NCBI GenBank assembly: GCA_002633005.1
Contig: NMRA01000244.1
Span: 41,866-105,865 of the forward strand
From: Phoronis australis
Taxonomy: Eukaryota; Phoronida; Phoronidae
Direction of reading: 5' to 3'
DNA length: 64,000 nt
The stretch's first letter is position 1. Each line of letters starts with the position of its first letter. Position numbers and translations under genes: made by a program. A model generated the notes under the pieces. That model was not told the DNA's origin. It saw only the letters and a program-made list of their open reading frames with translations, and searched no databases. Below are positions 11,431 through 49,050 of this stretch, in pieces.

Positions 11431-12143
11431 TCAACAGCGCCTTTTTCAACTAAGCATATGGCTCTTGCTAATAAAATGTCTCATATAGACATCATATAGT
11501 ATTCAAGATGTGGCCTGAACTTTGAGTGATTACAACGCGGCGATGACCCCAACCAGGGAAGTTGAATTTTGGTCACCGAGGGAACGAAATTATAACTACA
11601 AAATTTTCAGTCGGATGCTACTCCCCGTATTTTCAGTTCCGGATTTCACAGCCCGTCGAAGGAGTTTTTTACGTTTGATACCCCACAAAGGGGTTTTGGC
11701 AACCAAACAGTGAATTTCATCAAAAGATACAGAACAAATCTAAGCTTTAAACGCACACGCGTAACGTGTTCCGGTCCAACAAGTGACCTTTCTACATTAA
11801 GTCTTGTCACTAGTTGAAACCCGCCATGTCCTCCGGCTCATTTGCAGCACCCGTTTTCTGCCCTATCACTATCAGCATTTTTCCTTTCATCGCGGTCACA
11901 ATCTAATTCTTCAATTAGCTTTTGTTATTTCTGAATTTTTTCTCAATGTTTTTGTTGGGATTATATCTATAAATATGACAGATACCAATTTGATCTGAGT
12001 TTGCGTTGGACTCAGTCAGTCCTAACACCTAAGAAGACTGCAGGTTGTGCTCATTGTGTCAACAGGTGCAACGCTTCCCATAATGCACAACAATGCGAAT
12101 ACGCATGCGCATAGTTTAAGTGACAAACTTGAAGTTTTGAGCC

Positions 12144-37782
<25,639 letters not shown>

Positions 37783-37948
37783 TAAGAAGATAATTGACAA
37801 CATTCTGTGGCTATTTGATATGTTTCATGGTTGCTAGGCAACTGACTTTTCTACAATTGTGTACATACAGTGTTGCGCATGTCCACCTTGTTATGAAGTG
37901 TCCACTTATTTCATTGTTAGTCACCATGTTAAGTAAAAAGTGATACAG

Positions 37949-37954
37949 AATAAA
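37949..37954 (+). terminator. SRPK: Likely SRPK polyadenylation signal
   Basis: AATAAA about 170 bases after the SRPK stop codon. Position and hexamer fit, but cleavage is not shown. Confidence 0.5.
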
Positions 37955-37977
37955 GTTAACTGACTATTAAAAGTAAA

Positions 37978-38072
37978 CACTGGTTATGTTGAGCAGGGAC
38001 CTTTGGTTGTGTTGAGCAGGGATCACTGGTTATGTTGAGCAGGGACCACAGGTTATGTTGACCTGGGTTCAC
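37978..38072. repeat. ~26-bp tandem repeat, four copies
   Basis: Repeats of GGTTATGTTGAGCAGGGACC or variants, between the convergent 3' ends of SRPK and the C45 gene. Confidence 0.8.
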
Positions 38073-38156
38073 TACATATTCCAGTATTCAACAAGACCTG
38101 CTCCATTTTGTGTTATTGGAAAAATGGAGACAACTGACACTCCTTTAACAGGGAAT

Positions 38157-38162
38157 TTTATT
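38157..38162 (-). terminator. Possible polyadenylation signal of the C45-family gene
   Basis: AATAAA on the minus strand about 660 bases after the stop codon. Weak support, because the hexamer is common in AT-rich sequence. Confidence 0.25.
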
Positions 38163-38818
38163 GTTTAATTGTGTCTTGCTGGGGAGGGGGCAGTATTTCC
38201 TCAGTATTTTGCTTCCTACAATTTTGGCATGGGAATGACAGCCCTTAAGGTGCACTTATTCAGAATAGGAGTTGCACAAATTCGTGTGTTGCAATCTCTA
38301 TTAAAGCTTCACTTTGCCCTGGTTGCTAAAAACGAAAATCCTATTGGGTCTTTTAGTCTCATAAAATCAGTTTCATAATATTCCTTGCTGTGACAGTATT
38401 CCGTTTCAGTTACCAACAAGGACACCAGTGATTCTTGGTTGTTGTGTCTCTTATATCTGAAGTGTTTTGGGTTTTAACCAATATCACGCTCATGTAACCT
38501 TGAAATATTGTGGAATGAGAAGATAAGTCAAGAAGGAGGCAATGCAGACATGCACCATTTTCGAAAACACAATTTTAGAGTTTTCTATCCCCAATAAACT
38601 CCTAAGCGTTTTCTCTTATCGCCATCGTTTTCGATGTTTTTGTTAGAAACGAAAACAGAATCGGTATTCTGGTGAGGAACACCAAACAGATTTTATGAGA
38701 GTAAAAGACCTTTTTCGATTTTAGTCAGATCAACAGGGTGTAATGTAGTTTTAACATGTTAAATGTACTGTCGATTGTAGATACAAAAAGAACGGTTGTC
38801 TGGAATCTTATCTTATAA

Positions 38819-38919
38819 TTATTGAGCACGAGGAATAAGGAATGAATACACGAGATTTTCTCGTATTTTCGGATTCCCTACGTATATATCCATCTTGGCT
38901 CCGAGGAGGTCGAAGAGGA
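38819..38919 (-). CDS. C45 gene exon 10 (C-terminus)
   Basis: Acceptor TTTACTTGCAG and TAA stop at 38819. LFDLLGAKMDIYVGNPKIRE matches the end of the family (LFDL--xxxxIYxGNP). Confidence 0.88.
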
Positions 38920-41900
38920 CTGCAAGTAAAACAAGGAAGTCTTGCTGAAGTCTCAACATAATACGACACCAGGTTGTTATAATCAACAAATGTGTATGAA
39001 CACGATTGCACAATTCATTATAGGATCTACTGAATCATTTAGTACTGCAACAAATAAGTTCGAAGTTTATCAAAAGTTGCTGGACTGGACGTTGGCGGCT
39101 CAGATTCAAGTGATTTCGTATTTTAGACAAGGACTGGGATCATTTTCTTTGACAAGGGTACATGAAATGCATAAGCTACGTGTCCTTGCATTCGCTAACA
39201 ATAAGTTGGAAAAAAAATAATCACCAGTTTTGAAAAAAGTCTACTCTGCGTTCCTTCGTGGCGTTCTTTTTTTTTGATTCTTTGTAGAAAATGTTTAAAA
39301 TTTCGTCTTTAATTTGATGTTGTGTGCGCTTTAATTCTGACTGGAGCGACCCCTTGTGGTCAACTTGTCTCCTTGTATTTTACCCTGCATGAGGATAAAT
39401 TTTCGTGGAAACACAGGCTTACTGTTTGCGATGCACTGTGGGCGCGTATCAGCGCTTTTCGTTGCTCTCGTTTTGGAAGTGCGTTGCATCTGATGATATT
39501 GGGATATTTTTTCTAGTTGACGCTTAACGCCTGCCTTCAGGAGTCACCCTCGGGTGAACTGCGGCTTAATTAAAATCGGAGTTACGACCGGCGACTACCG
39601 AAATTAGACCTTCGACAAAGCGGGTCCTGGTTTTTCTAATATCTAACCTCAGTTACTGGTTTATCAAGGGGGTATGCGGCCACGTGCATTATTTTTACTG
39701 AGGAAATTGCCCCTTAGTCTACCCATTGCTGTACCTCTATAGCGGCCAGTGGGGTCTGAGTCTACTCACTTGTTGCGGACGTGAATCCCTTGTCTGATTC
39801 TTGCCATTTACGGTAGACAGGGAACTTTTCGTCTTTGTTGTCGCCAAGAAAGTTCAAAATGTCCTTGATAGTGTGCATGGGTTTGAAGTCCACGAATCTT
39901 GTGTTTCGTCTCGCAGTACTCTTCACATGACAATCCGCTTCTACTTCGTCAACCATTATTCTTGTATATCTGTTAAAAGATATACTATAGAAAAATGTGT
40001 GGCCAAACGGATGTTCCCCATATTTATATCCCCAGTGAGTGATAATTCTTTCAAATATAACAAGGCTAGGTGTCTTGGTCCCGAGGGGTCACCCATATTG
40101 ACAAGGCGCCTGTAGGCGTGTACAAAAAATTGCTGAGAAACCCCTACTGCGGGTGTCAGGTCTGCTAATTCTCCCCACCTCCGTTTCTGCGGAGTACATT
40201 TTTCTACCGAGGCTAATACAGTAGGCCTTTTGCGGTAACGAAATGGAAATTCAGGGACCGGCCTGTCGGACCTCGCGTGGGTCCCAACTGACAAAACTTG
40301 CTGAAAAAGTACCGCCTACCAGCAATTTTGGTACATGTTTGTAGGCACCTTGTAAATATGAGTACCGCCCACCCCCTCGGGTCTTGATATTGAAAATACA
40401 TGTGACAGATAAACTCAAGAAAACTCACATAACAATAATGTAAGCAGTTCAACTTTCGTTGTGCTTGACGTCACTCGTACCAATACAGGGCACTGGACTG
40501 AATCAAACACGCGTGAACGTTTTCTACACATCGCGCGCAGCATGTGATGATCACGTTTTCGCGCCAAATCGTTATCTCCCTCCCCTCACGGGAAACAATT
40601 GTATGGGCTTATACCTGTAGATATTTAGGCCTACTAACTGTACAGGTTTGTATAATGATTAATTTTTTTATTTGCATTTAGAAACACCTTCTGGCCTTCG
40701 ATGGGATTGAAATGAAAAACTATTTCGAAAGCTAGCCCAAAATGTGTCTGCTTATGGCAACGCACCTGTTACAGTGTATATAAGCCGTTGAGCACCTGCC
40801 GTCCACCACTTGTCCTTGTTGTATTTCAAACACGCTTACACGTGATTTACTCGAGGCATTTTCTGGACAAATCACTTCAATATTCCAGGTTAACGGGCGT
40901 GACGTCAGAGCGGTACTTCCAACATTGATACTGAAAAATGTGTGTTCAAAACACGTCAGCGCACTAGTATGTAGCACATGGTGGTAAATCTGCAAGGTGT
41001 CACGAACCTGTCCACTCAATCCGATTGCCGTATACGAAAAATCGATCGCCATGAACGGTCCTCTGTTTGCTCACCACCGATGTGGGATCTAGGATGTCGC
41101 GAGGCAGGTACCTACGACCATATGAAAAATACCAGGAACCTACAAACGGTAGGCCCCGTCGTTTTTTTTATCCTGAGGGTGAAGACAGGCCACACTTAAA
41201 CAATGTCTACGACATACTAAAATATCCCACGAAGTCGACAGAGTGGCGTTATTACTGCATTAGCGGTTCGCTTCACTGCATGATGTCGAAATGTCCCAGA
41301 ACTCATTCGCCCTTCCGCTTGTCGGATATTTGGATACATTCAATCTCATTCGATGAAATGGCAGAAGACTGTTCATCTCAAAAACTGAGTGACAGCTCCT
41401 GTGTACATGGTCCAATTTCTCGCCTATGCGAGAATCGTACGGGACTTCCAGTGTTTACACGCCAAGGAAACAACTGAATCAAAATTCAACGAAACCATAG
41501 CAACAGCAGAAGCTTTGACTGTCATGATATCATTTATGCTGTTTGACTGTTAATGAATATTTGCCAATTGTAGACCTATGCCAGTATTTGTTCAAGTTAG
41601 CAATAATTTTTACCAAGCTATGAACACGCACCCTACCGCAGTCCATGAAATCCTTACCATGCACAAAAATTGCTACGCAACTTGAACTCTAACCACGTAC
41701 ATTCGGGCACTCTTATAACACACAATTGTTAGTGCAACAATAGAAATAGTGGGTCGCACAATTCAGCTACGTGCATACAAACTTGTCCGTGCCATGTGCG
41801 CACCCAGCCTTCAATATGGGGGGCTCGAATTCCTAACGGCGGACAAAAAAATTTTTAAAAAATGAAATAAAAAACGGGCGCACCACTGTGAATTGCGCGT

Positions 41901-44900
41901 TTGTGCTTGTTTAGTAGATTTTTTCTCATTTTCTCGGACTTTTTGTTTCTCACAGGCGGACCTTTTTGCTGGTCTAGGTTCGGTAAGGGTTTCTGTGCCG
42001 TGGTGCAATATAGGCTATCACTCACCAAGTGCCTTGTGACATCCCGTTATCGTCTGCTTCAAGAATTCCAACAACTTCATGGATGTTTTGAGCCCTCAGG
42101 ATAGCTCTATAAATGAATGTTTTTGCTGAAACGCAATAATGTACAAGACTTTAATTCTTGATGTAACAACGGATACTGGATCATATACCCTGTGACACAG
42201 CGCCACCTATACTGAAAAGTAGCACTAACGAAAGAGTGTAACTCATGGAGTCAGTTTGTGACGTATATTGTTGCGCTTAAAACATACAGGGCGCCTGTCG
42301 GAGAATAGACAGGCATTGAGACAAATGTAGTGTACTTTATGTCACTCTATCCATCTGGACACTACTAAAGTGGCAGAGCAGGGGTGCGTAAAGTCCCTTT
42401 CTGGGTCCGCGACAGGATCCGTAGGCAATGTACAATGAATGCTCAGTTGCTTTACACACAAAGGTCTGTAGTGAGTGTTGGTGTACAATGACATCTAAGT
42501 ACAGGTGACCTTGAGCACAATTGCAGGCTGACAAATGACCCTATCGCTACTCAGCCTCACTGTTTTACGATAACAGAATTCTGCTTTGATAACTTGTTTA
42601 CTTTATGAAATCGTGGAGCGAGGCAATGTAAAAAACAAACTTACGTAGTTGTCTGCGCATCGACTTTCGTGGACGCAGAGAGTTCGCGGCGAACACAAGG
42701 CCGGAGTGGTTAAACCCTGGACAAATCCCAAATAGATAACCTGAATGGACGATATTTAAAAAATAAGCTGACAGTACACATTTCATGTTACAATATTACG
42801 TCAGTGCCAATTTTTTAAGTTTGAAAAGTTCAGATGCGAGCGCAACTTTTCTAAGCGCGAGAGACGACGAGTAGTCAATTTATTTTACCTCAAAGCCTTC
42901 CCTGCCGGCGTATTTGCATGCCTCAAAATTATTCTCGCAACTTAAATAATAGTTCAGTTACCAACGATCGCCACAGTTGTAAACTTTTCCTTGGGTAACA
43001 GGCGTTCTGCGTCAGTTTCATCGAAGATTGTCACTGAGGTGACCACATTCAGTCCGCTCAGATCAGCGTCCCCGTCTTCATTGTGGCCAATTGCAAACTG
43101 TAAAACATCATATTCGTGAACAAGGTGTTTTGGAAGTAACTGTAACAATTTTTAAATTAATTCTTTACTGAAACAATGGTTTCACTTTCGATGTGCCCGG
43201 ATGTTCTCTTTTACAGCTGATGGATACGCAGCCACATATTCAAATCCAGACCTTTGAAATCGGAAAATTGTTACACTAGACCCGGCTATTTTATTCCACT
43301 ATTCATCACCGGTCGCTACTTCATCATTTTCCAGTCCAAGACGACATGTTTCACCGACACTATGCACAACTGCCAAATGTCTTATACCCAAACCTGCCGA
43401 GACGATATCCGGGGGGGGGGAGGGGGGGGGGTGCCGAGGTAATGTGTTAAGTTTCGGGGATAGCCTAGTGTATAGTGAGCCAGTTATAGAGACGGCGACT
43501 TACAGTGTATAGTTATTGAATCTGTTAGCGACTGTTACAGTTGCTGTAAGTCATTCAACACATGTCAAGGCTTACCAGCACTCACTACTTGCACACTTTG
43601 GTGGCGCTGCAAAAAACAATTGTTGATTGTTGCTTAGGACACATTGCCTCGTTTTAGCATTAATTTAAACAACGCAAACGTGAAAGAGCGTGTGTTCCAA
43701 ATATGCAGAACCATTGTAATTTGGACACAACACCTCGTTTTCAAGCGTAATGGTGATTTCGTGCAAATAGTGAATTGGTCTTAGCATGACTAGAACAGAC
43801 ATTACGTAGAACAGTTTGTTTCAGCAGACTTTACGATCGAGTTTAATAAAGTGATTAACTCGAACCGGTCTTCAGTTTATCATCGGTCAATGACTACCTT
43901 TGCCCACCCATCCACCAGGAAAAAACGTTACAGTGGACCGGTAAGCCGTGGGATATCCTGTCCCGCCTACTGTCGTTTTGTGTTTTATTGTAAATGGTTA
44001 CAAGTACATTGAAGGTAGAAAATTCCCCCAACTTCATGGTAACATATAAGCAAAAATTATCCCCTATACGAAGCGGATGGCTCCAATTTCGACTGACACT
44101 GAAAACTTTTTTCGGCGACTTGGATTTTGACGCTTCTCAAAAGTAAATCAAAGCATTCGATACAAACCATTGCCATGTAGAACGGAATGCTCTATGGTAA
44201 CAGTCATATGATTTCAGAAACAAAAGGCTTGTTAGATACTTACGGTGTCATTGCAGTTGATGTGGACATTTGTGCAACCAGATCCCGGATAGCAAGATGA
44301 CATCTGGCGGTCCTTAGAAAAGGGCATCAACTCGTTGACGATGTTAGAAGCGAAAACCTGAAGTGAATATTACGATCTGTGTGATGAGCAGCGACCGATC
44401 AAAGCAATCTACTATGGACCGATCCTGGTGGTGAAATCAGGAACCGTTCCGCAATAAAGCCCGCTACCCATAAAGCGAGAGCCCCCGCGGCCTAACGTGA
44501 AAGTTTGCCATCCATAAAGCACTACACGAAATTTCATTTCCACTGGAGACAAGTTTTTACAATTCGAACTGATGAAACTCCGATCAATTTAAGAAATTGA
44601 ACCACACGTGTGGCTGTTTCGGAGGTGACAGAAAACGAAAAATGTCCACTTTAGTTTAAAACTTCATGAAAAGGATATTAACAAAAAATTAATTTAGTAA
44701 AAAATTATTCCCAAGTAATGTTCATTCAACACAATTCCAAATGTTTTCAAACTTAGCTGAGCTTGATATGACCTTTTCAGTTTAACTTTATGTTGGTCAC
44801 GGATGCACCACCGATCTAAAATGGCCGCCGTAGTGAGTGACAGGTAACTCGTGCATTATGGGTACTCAACTCACTCAACTGCCGCCAAATGTAAAGAAGC

Positions 44901-47900
44901 TTCCGAGGAAACCTTGCAAACTTTAAATAAATAACAGTGTTGCTTCGACATCAGACAAGACAAAAATCAAAATGAAAGCCACAAGAAACCCCAGTGTAGA
45001 AACTTCTTACGTTTCTGAAGGGTACTCCGGCGCCATCAGCGAGGCCCTCCAATTCGGTTACGTACTCGGGAAAGGCTTTTTTGCAGGCTTGATGGTATTC
45101 GTGGTAAATCTGGACAAAACAAGTACATGAAGCAAATGCAAAACTATAATAAGACACAAAACTTCAGGACACTTACTGAAGTTGTTACCTGTGTCCAGTT
45201 GCATGAAACAATTCCAAACAGGGACTCAAAAAAATATTTCTGCGTAATTTTTTCGTTCTCTACTCACACATGTAATCCTTGACCATCACTTTATCCTAAT
45301 TATAAGTAATGACATTTTTTAATTATATGACTAAGAACTGAACTCTTAGTTCAATGAAAATATACAGAGACTGAGGGCAATGCAAGAGAAAATCCCTACT
45401 TATTCCCAATTGTATTGACAAAGATAAAATTAAAACAGCATGCGTAAGGACAATCACTGTTTTCACAAGGCCAAAAATATGAAGTAGATTTGAGAACTTT
45501 AGTCTTTGGGGTCCTATTTTATGCAACCTAATTGTGGCTCCTTCGCCTGGGGATTGATGACTGACGGCTTCCCGCGAAAACTGCATCACCTTCTGCTGAC
45601 GTTCATTGATAACGATTACAGGACCTTGGACCATCAGTCAGAATACAACTTATGTTCGAAGAGGGATTACTTTTCCACCCAGACAAAACCACGTGACACA
45701 AGGGAACAGGGAAGGGCTGTTACCGACTCAAGTAATGAAAATATAGTAAAATGACAAAAAATGTCGGTAGATTGACGTAGAATTGAAACTAGGCAATATT
45801 TAACAAGATTTCACAGTTCTGATGTACTACAGTTCATATGCAGTTGATATCTTTAGCATTTGACTGGCAATGTTTGAGATTTTTTCTGGTGACACCGACT
45901 GAATTTTCCGCAATTACTGTTAGAGAATGCAAGGAAACATGGCTCACACGAATCAAACATTTTGTTTCCGTTGGATATATAAGAGGAACTAGGATTTTAT
46001 TTTTGAGTATTAACCGTCTTATTCGCCAAACTCGAATCCAGGTACATGTCATTATATAATAGTGTTGGATGGTTTCCAGGTCTGTTGCATTAACTACGTA
46101 AGCCAACATTCATAGCGTGTCGCCAGCCGCCTAGAGCGACATCTTTCGTGAAAATGGACTTGTTGGTGAACCGTCACGGTACCGTAAGATGGGGTGTAGG
46201 TGGCAGTTTTTGAGCTTTTTTGAGTTTTTTTACTGGGCCCCTGAAATCTCTTGGAACATGGCACGTCCCCTCGGTACCGCTGCAGTCCTGTCTATATATG
46301 TGTAGTATACAATCTCTGAAATGATGTTGCAACAAAAAGCTTCAACGTAGCAAGAATGCAGCAATCAGTGAATCCTCAATTAAGCTTTTGAGTAAAAATT
46401 TCCTAATTTTGACCTCAACTACTTTTCTGTGAATGAGTAGCACGATCGAGGATGTCGGTACACTTACCTGGGCACCGAACTTCGTATCAAGGAATGGAAT
46501 TAAACTGTCGTTCATCGAACGGTGTTCACGGTGAAAGCGTTGCATTTCCGCGCTGTACAACTGACCCTGCAAGTGGAACAGCACTCAACTGTTACCTGTC
46601 TTAGCACACCTGCACGGCCTCTTGTGATATTGCACGAAACAGCTGGCGGGGTGTGTTCAGTAGACGCTAGGACCTACGCTAGGACCTAGCTAAAACCTAG
46701 TCAAAGCCACGTACGTGCTCTCATTTAAAATGCACGGCGATATCTCACGTAATCTCGCGAAGTCTTGCTTTTTAGGGAGGTCCTAGCGTTACTGAACGGG
46801 AGGCTGGATCAGGCGCTTCCATGATGAGCGACTCCTCTAAATTCCGGCTTCGATCCCTTCAACACCAATTCGGACCAGCACTACACCCGCTGTTAAAATT
46901 CCCCTTCCTCGCCCCTAAAACTCTTACTCCAGGCGCCGAAATACTCCATCGGTGACCAAACTCCATAATTATCAGCTAGGGGACCAAACTAAATATAAGG
47001 AGACAAAATTCCAGACCCTAAATATTCGTGCACGTGAGGAATCAACAACGTTCTGCGGCCAAGTAAGTGGGAATACGTGTTTCACTTACATTTTTTCTGG
47101 TAAGTTCCATGAATCACTGAGACAATTAGACAACACGTTGGTGTTGATTTCCAAAGCTCAAATAGTGTGTAGTCTGATGGTATCGAGATAGGCCTACGAA
47201 GCTATTTTTGTGTGGGTATAAATGAGTATTAGAGGAAATCTATTTCAAAATTAATATTAAGATCATCTTCTCCAGCAATGTGATAGTATACTGAGCACCA
47301 TGTTTTCGGGCTCAATCGTCGTTTAGCTACCAGTTTCTAACTCCGAAGGAAGTTATAATTACCAAGGTACAAACATGTTAAATAGTTGTTATATTTCTAG
47401 ACGACGTGTCTCATCGTGTCTCCACAACGTTTATTTCACCTACTGCCTGATATGATGAGACGTGTCGTCTCGAAACATAGCTATAGCTATTTTAACTGGT
47501 CACTGTACGTTAAATCTCTTGGGTACGTGTTTTGCTTCATAACTGCACACCTGTATGTAGATAGTAGATTATAAAGAGAGTACGAATGAGAAATGTATTA
47601 AGCTGTCTAACAAAAAGTACAATATCGTGCCTTCAACCAAGTTTGTGTCAATGGAGGCCAGCGCTAGTACCGAACTATACTGATCAGGGGCAGATTCAGG
47701 AAATTAGTGTAAAAAGTAAAACATCAAGTTCCACTTTCAGAATATCAAAGTATACTGTCGCAACTTAAGCTCTATAGTTTTGTAGATAGCTAAATTCGCA
47801 TATCAGCTAGGTGCTGCTCATTAACTCGTGTACCTTACAGATCGGTTCTACATTAAGTGAACAGTGAGCTGGGTAAAATGAATTCTTTGTCGGCTACTTT

Positions 47901-48213
47901 TAATGCAATGAATTATGAAAATAAACATCAAGCACATGTATCACATCTATCACATTTCAATGAACATTTTCCTTGCTCTTGAGACCCCAACTGAGCTGTC
48001 ACTAGACCTAACTAGCTGCTGAGTTTACACAGAGTTAGGGGCCACTTGAGGCTTCCTAGTGCAACTGAGATGTCCCAACGGAAAACACAAATGTATCAGT
48101 ACGAAACAGTGGGATATTAGAAGTTGCCACACATAACTTACAAATTGATAACCGACTTGGTAGTGGGTTCCTCCTATTTCAACGTACGGCATATCAGATG
48201 GCGTCTCTGTCAT
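38819..48213 (-). CDS. C45-family Ntn hydrolase (Tan-like / acyl-CoA:6-APA acyltransferase-like), complete, ten exons
   Basis: The family includes Drosophila Tan, which splits N-beta-alanyl amines, and fungal penicillin acyltransferase. Both mature by self-cleavage before a nucleophile Cys. Exons: 48142-48213, 46468-46566, 45011-45109, 44244-44357, 42962-43097, 42645-42740, 42026-42125, 40766-40930, 39770-39969 and 38819-38919. All phases match, totalling 1182 nt or 393 residues, close to Tan (387). Visible landmarks are VEIGGTHYQVGYQF at the start and EYVTELEGLADGAGVPF in the middle. GSGCTNVHI follows, with the presumed nucleophile Cys118, then AIGHNEDGD (130-138). SGLVFAANSL, INVGS and LTWNIEV come next, then NFLGDNKDEKFPVYR and IYVGNPK near the end. 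There is no clear signal peptide. Substrate is unknown. A Met eight codons upstream (48237) could be the start instead. Confidence 0.9.
39770..39969 (-). CDS. C45 gene exon 9
   Basis: Acceptor CTTTTAACAG, donor AACAA|GTGAGT. IKDILNFLGDNKDEKFPVYR matches the C-terminal helix and YPxYR stretch of Tan-like proteins. Confidence 0.88.
40766..40930 (-). CDS. C45 gene exon 8
   Basis: Acceptor ACATTTTTCAG, donor AACAG|GTGCGT. INVGSTALTSRPLTWNIEV and, at the end, AYIHCNR. An inner GTAAGC at 40839 could act as an alternative donor but would break the phase. Confidence 0.85.
41795..41985 (-). repeat. Interspersed repeat family R5, copy 3 (inverted)
   Basis: The reverse complement shares CAAAAAGGTCCGCCTG, AAAAAGTCCGAGAAAATG, ACAAGCACAAAC and CACAGTGGTGC with 11140-11430. 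It lies in intron 7 of the C45 gene. Confidence 0.75.
42026..42125 (-). CDS. C45 gene exon 7
   Basis: Acceptor TTGCGTTTCAG, donor ACTTG|GTGAGT, 100 nt. KTFIYRAILRAQNIHEVVGI continues to DNGMSQGT, like the PRxFxxRAxLEA stretch of the family. It has no long ORF of its own and rests on phase and motif. Confidence 0.8.
42645..42740 (-). CDS. C45 gene exon 6
   Basis: Acceptor CGTCCATTCAG, donor CTAC|GTAAGT. Encodes YLFGICPGFNHSGLVFAANS and a basic end. Confidence 0.88.
42962..43097 (-). CDS. C45 gene exon 5
   Basis: Acceptor TGTTTTACAG, donor GTTG|GTAACT. Begins FAIGHNEDGDADLSG. The GHNED motif is typical of this fold. Confidence 0.9.
43411..43432. repeat. G homopolymer run
   Basis: Two runs of G split by one A. 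Indel-prone and a likely sequencing weak point. Intronic. Confidence 0.85.
44244..44357 (-). CDS. C45 gene exon 4 (self-cleavage Cys)
   Basis: Acceptor ATTCACTTCAG, donor GACACC|GTAAGT. Encodes GSGCTNVHINCND. Cys118 of the GC-T motif would become the N-terminal nucleophile after processing. Confidence 0.85.
45011..45109 (-). CDS. C45 gene exon 3
   Basis: Acceptor TTTTGTCCAG, donor AGAAAC|GTAAGA. FPEYVTELEGLADGAGVPF is the conserved helix seen before the cleavage site in the family. Confidence 0.9.
46468..46566 (-). CDS. C45 gene exon 2
   Basis: Acceptor TTCCACTTGCAG, donor CCCAG|GTAAGT, 33 codons in phase 0, starting GQLYSAEMQRFHREHRSM. Helical, charged. Confidence 0.85.
46655..46797 (+). 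mobile_element. MITE family M1, copy A (143 bp, longest)
   Basis: Ends are GTTCAGTAGACGCTAGGACC and the near-inverse AGGTCCTAGCGTTACTGAAC. The left end holds a duplicated ACGCTAGGACCT. It lies in the C45 gene intron 1. No coding capacity, so any movement would need a transposase from elsewhere. Confidence 0.8.
48142..48213 (-). CDS. C45 gene exon 1
   Basis: MTETPSDMPYVEIGGTHYQV, then GYQF and the donor TTT|GTAAGT. GTHYQVGYQ is a family hallmark. Confidence 0.85.
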
Positions 48214-48806
48214 GGCCGATTCCGGGTGGCAACACAATTAATGCTGAACTCGTTTAGTCGGGGTTACTGAAGCGCTAAGAGGCAAAATAATAAATTATGT
48301 TTTTACTTGTCATCCAACCAGTCCGTGAGTTATTGTGGAAGATATGGACACAGCTTATTGTCGCGGCCCCATATGTGTGTCATGTACTTTCATAGTCGAG
48401 CGAAAACTCGGTCGAAATTATACGAGCGTAAATACGGGCGACTTTTTCACCCCGGCGAGCGGACGGCGATACGGGTTCGCTTATATCCACGCCTATAATA
48501 AGGGTAAAGTGCAAGGGAGCAAAACAAATTTATAGCCTCAATCTTAAAGGACTATTTCCCAGACCTGTAGGAAAGGGCACAAACCATTTCATCTCACCAT
48601 ATTCTCATAATGTCACCAATTTTGTACCGAACTCCCCTGCGCCGTCCATATGCGGGGCAAAACCCGACGAGACAGCCATCAGAACTTGAGAAACCGTGTT
48701 TTGACAAAATTTCGCGGATTTGAACATGGAGACTATGAACCAGCGCACTGGTGGATCCGCAGTCAACTACTGAGTCTATGAGCCAGGGGGCCTAAACCTG
48801 CCTCCC

Positions 48807-48933
48807 GTTCAGTAACGCTAGGACCTCGCTAAAAAGCAAGACTTCGAGAGATTACGTGAGATATTGCCGTGCATTTTAAATGAGAACACGTGACTTTGAC
48901 TAGATTTTAGCTAGGTCCTAGCGTCTGCTGAAC
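48807..48933 (-). mobile_element. MITE family M1, copy B (inverted)
   Basis: The reverse complement of the copy A layout, with one ACGCTAGGACCT unit at the GACGC end. It sits 15 bp from copy C, head to head. Confidence 0.8.
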
Positions 48934-48948
48934 GCATGCCTGGCGTGC

Positions 48949-49050
48949 GTTCAGTAGACGCTAGGACCTACGCTAGGACCTAGCTAAAACCTAGTCAAAG
49001 TCACGTATCGCGAAGTCTTGCTTTTTAGCGAGGTCCTATTGTTACTGAAC
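48949..49050 (+). mobile_element. MITE family M1, copy C (internal deletion)
   Basis: Same ends and orientation as copy A, but about 40 bp between CACGTA and TCGCGAAG is missing, compared with A. Confidence 0.8.

Larger units (their letters stand above)
9210..12143. promoter_or_regulatory. Head-to-head intergenic region between SPG11 and SRPK
   Basis: The two genes diverge from this 2.9-kb stretch, so promoters for both should lie here. I see no clear TATA box. It also holds repeats (tRNA-like 9955-10020, R4 10250-10530, R5 11140-11430) and an N at 11183. Small open frames in it look like chance. Confidence 0.45.

Noticed and set aside
40213-40452. A possible extra C45 exon (LNFHFVTAKG-type frame)
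   Set aside because: Extending exon 8 to 40766 gives AYIHCNR and the right phase for exon 9, so no extra exon is needed.
41067-41477. 136-codon plus-strand frame
   Set aside because: It lies between exons 7 and 8 of the C45 gene on the other strand and shows no recognisable domain.
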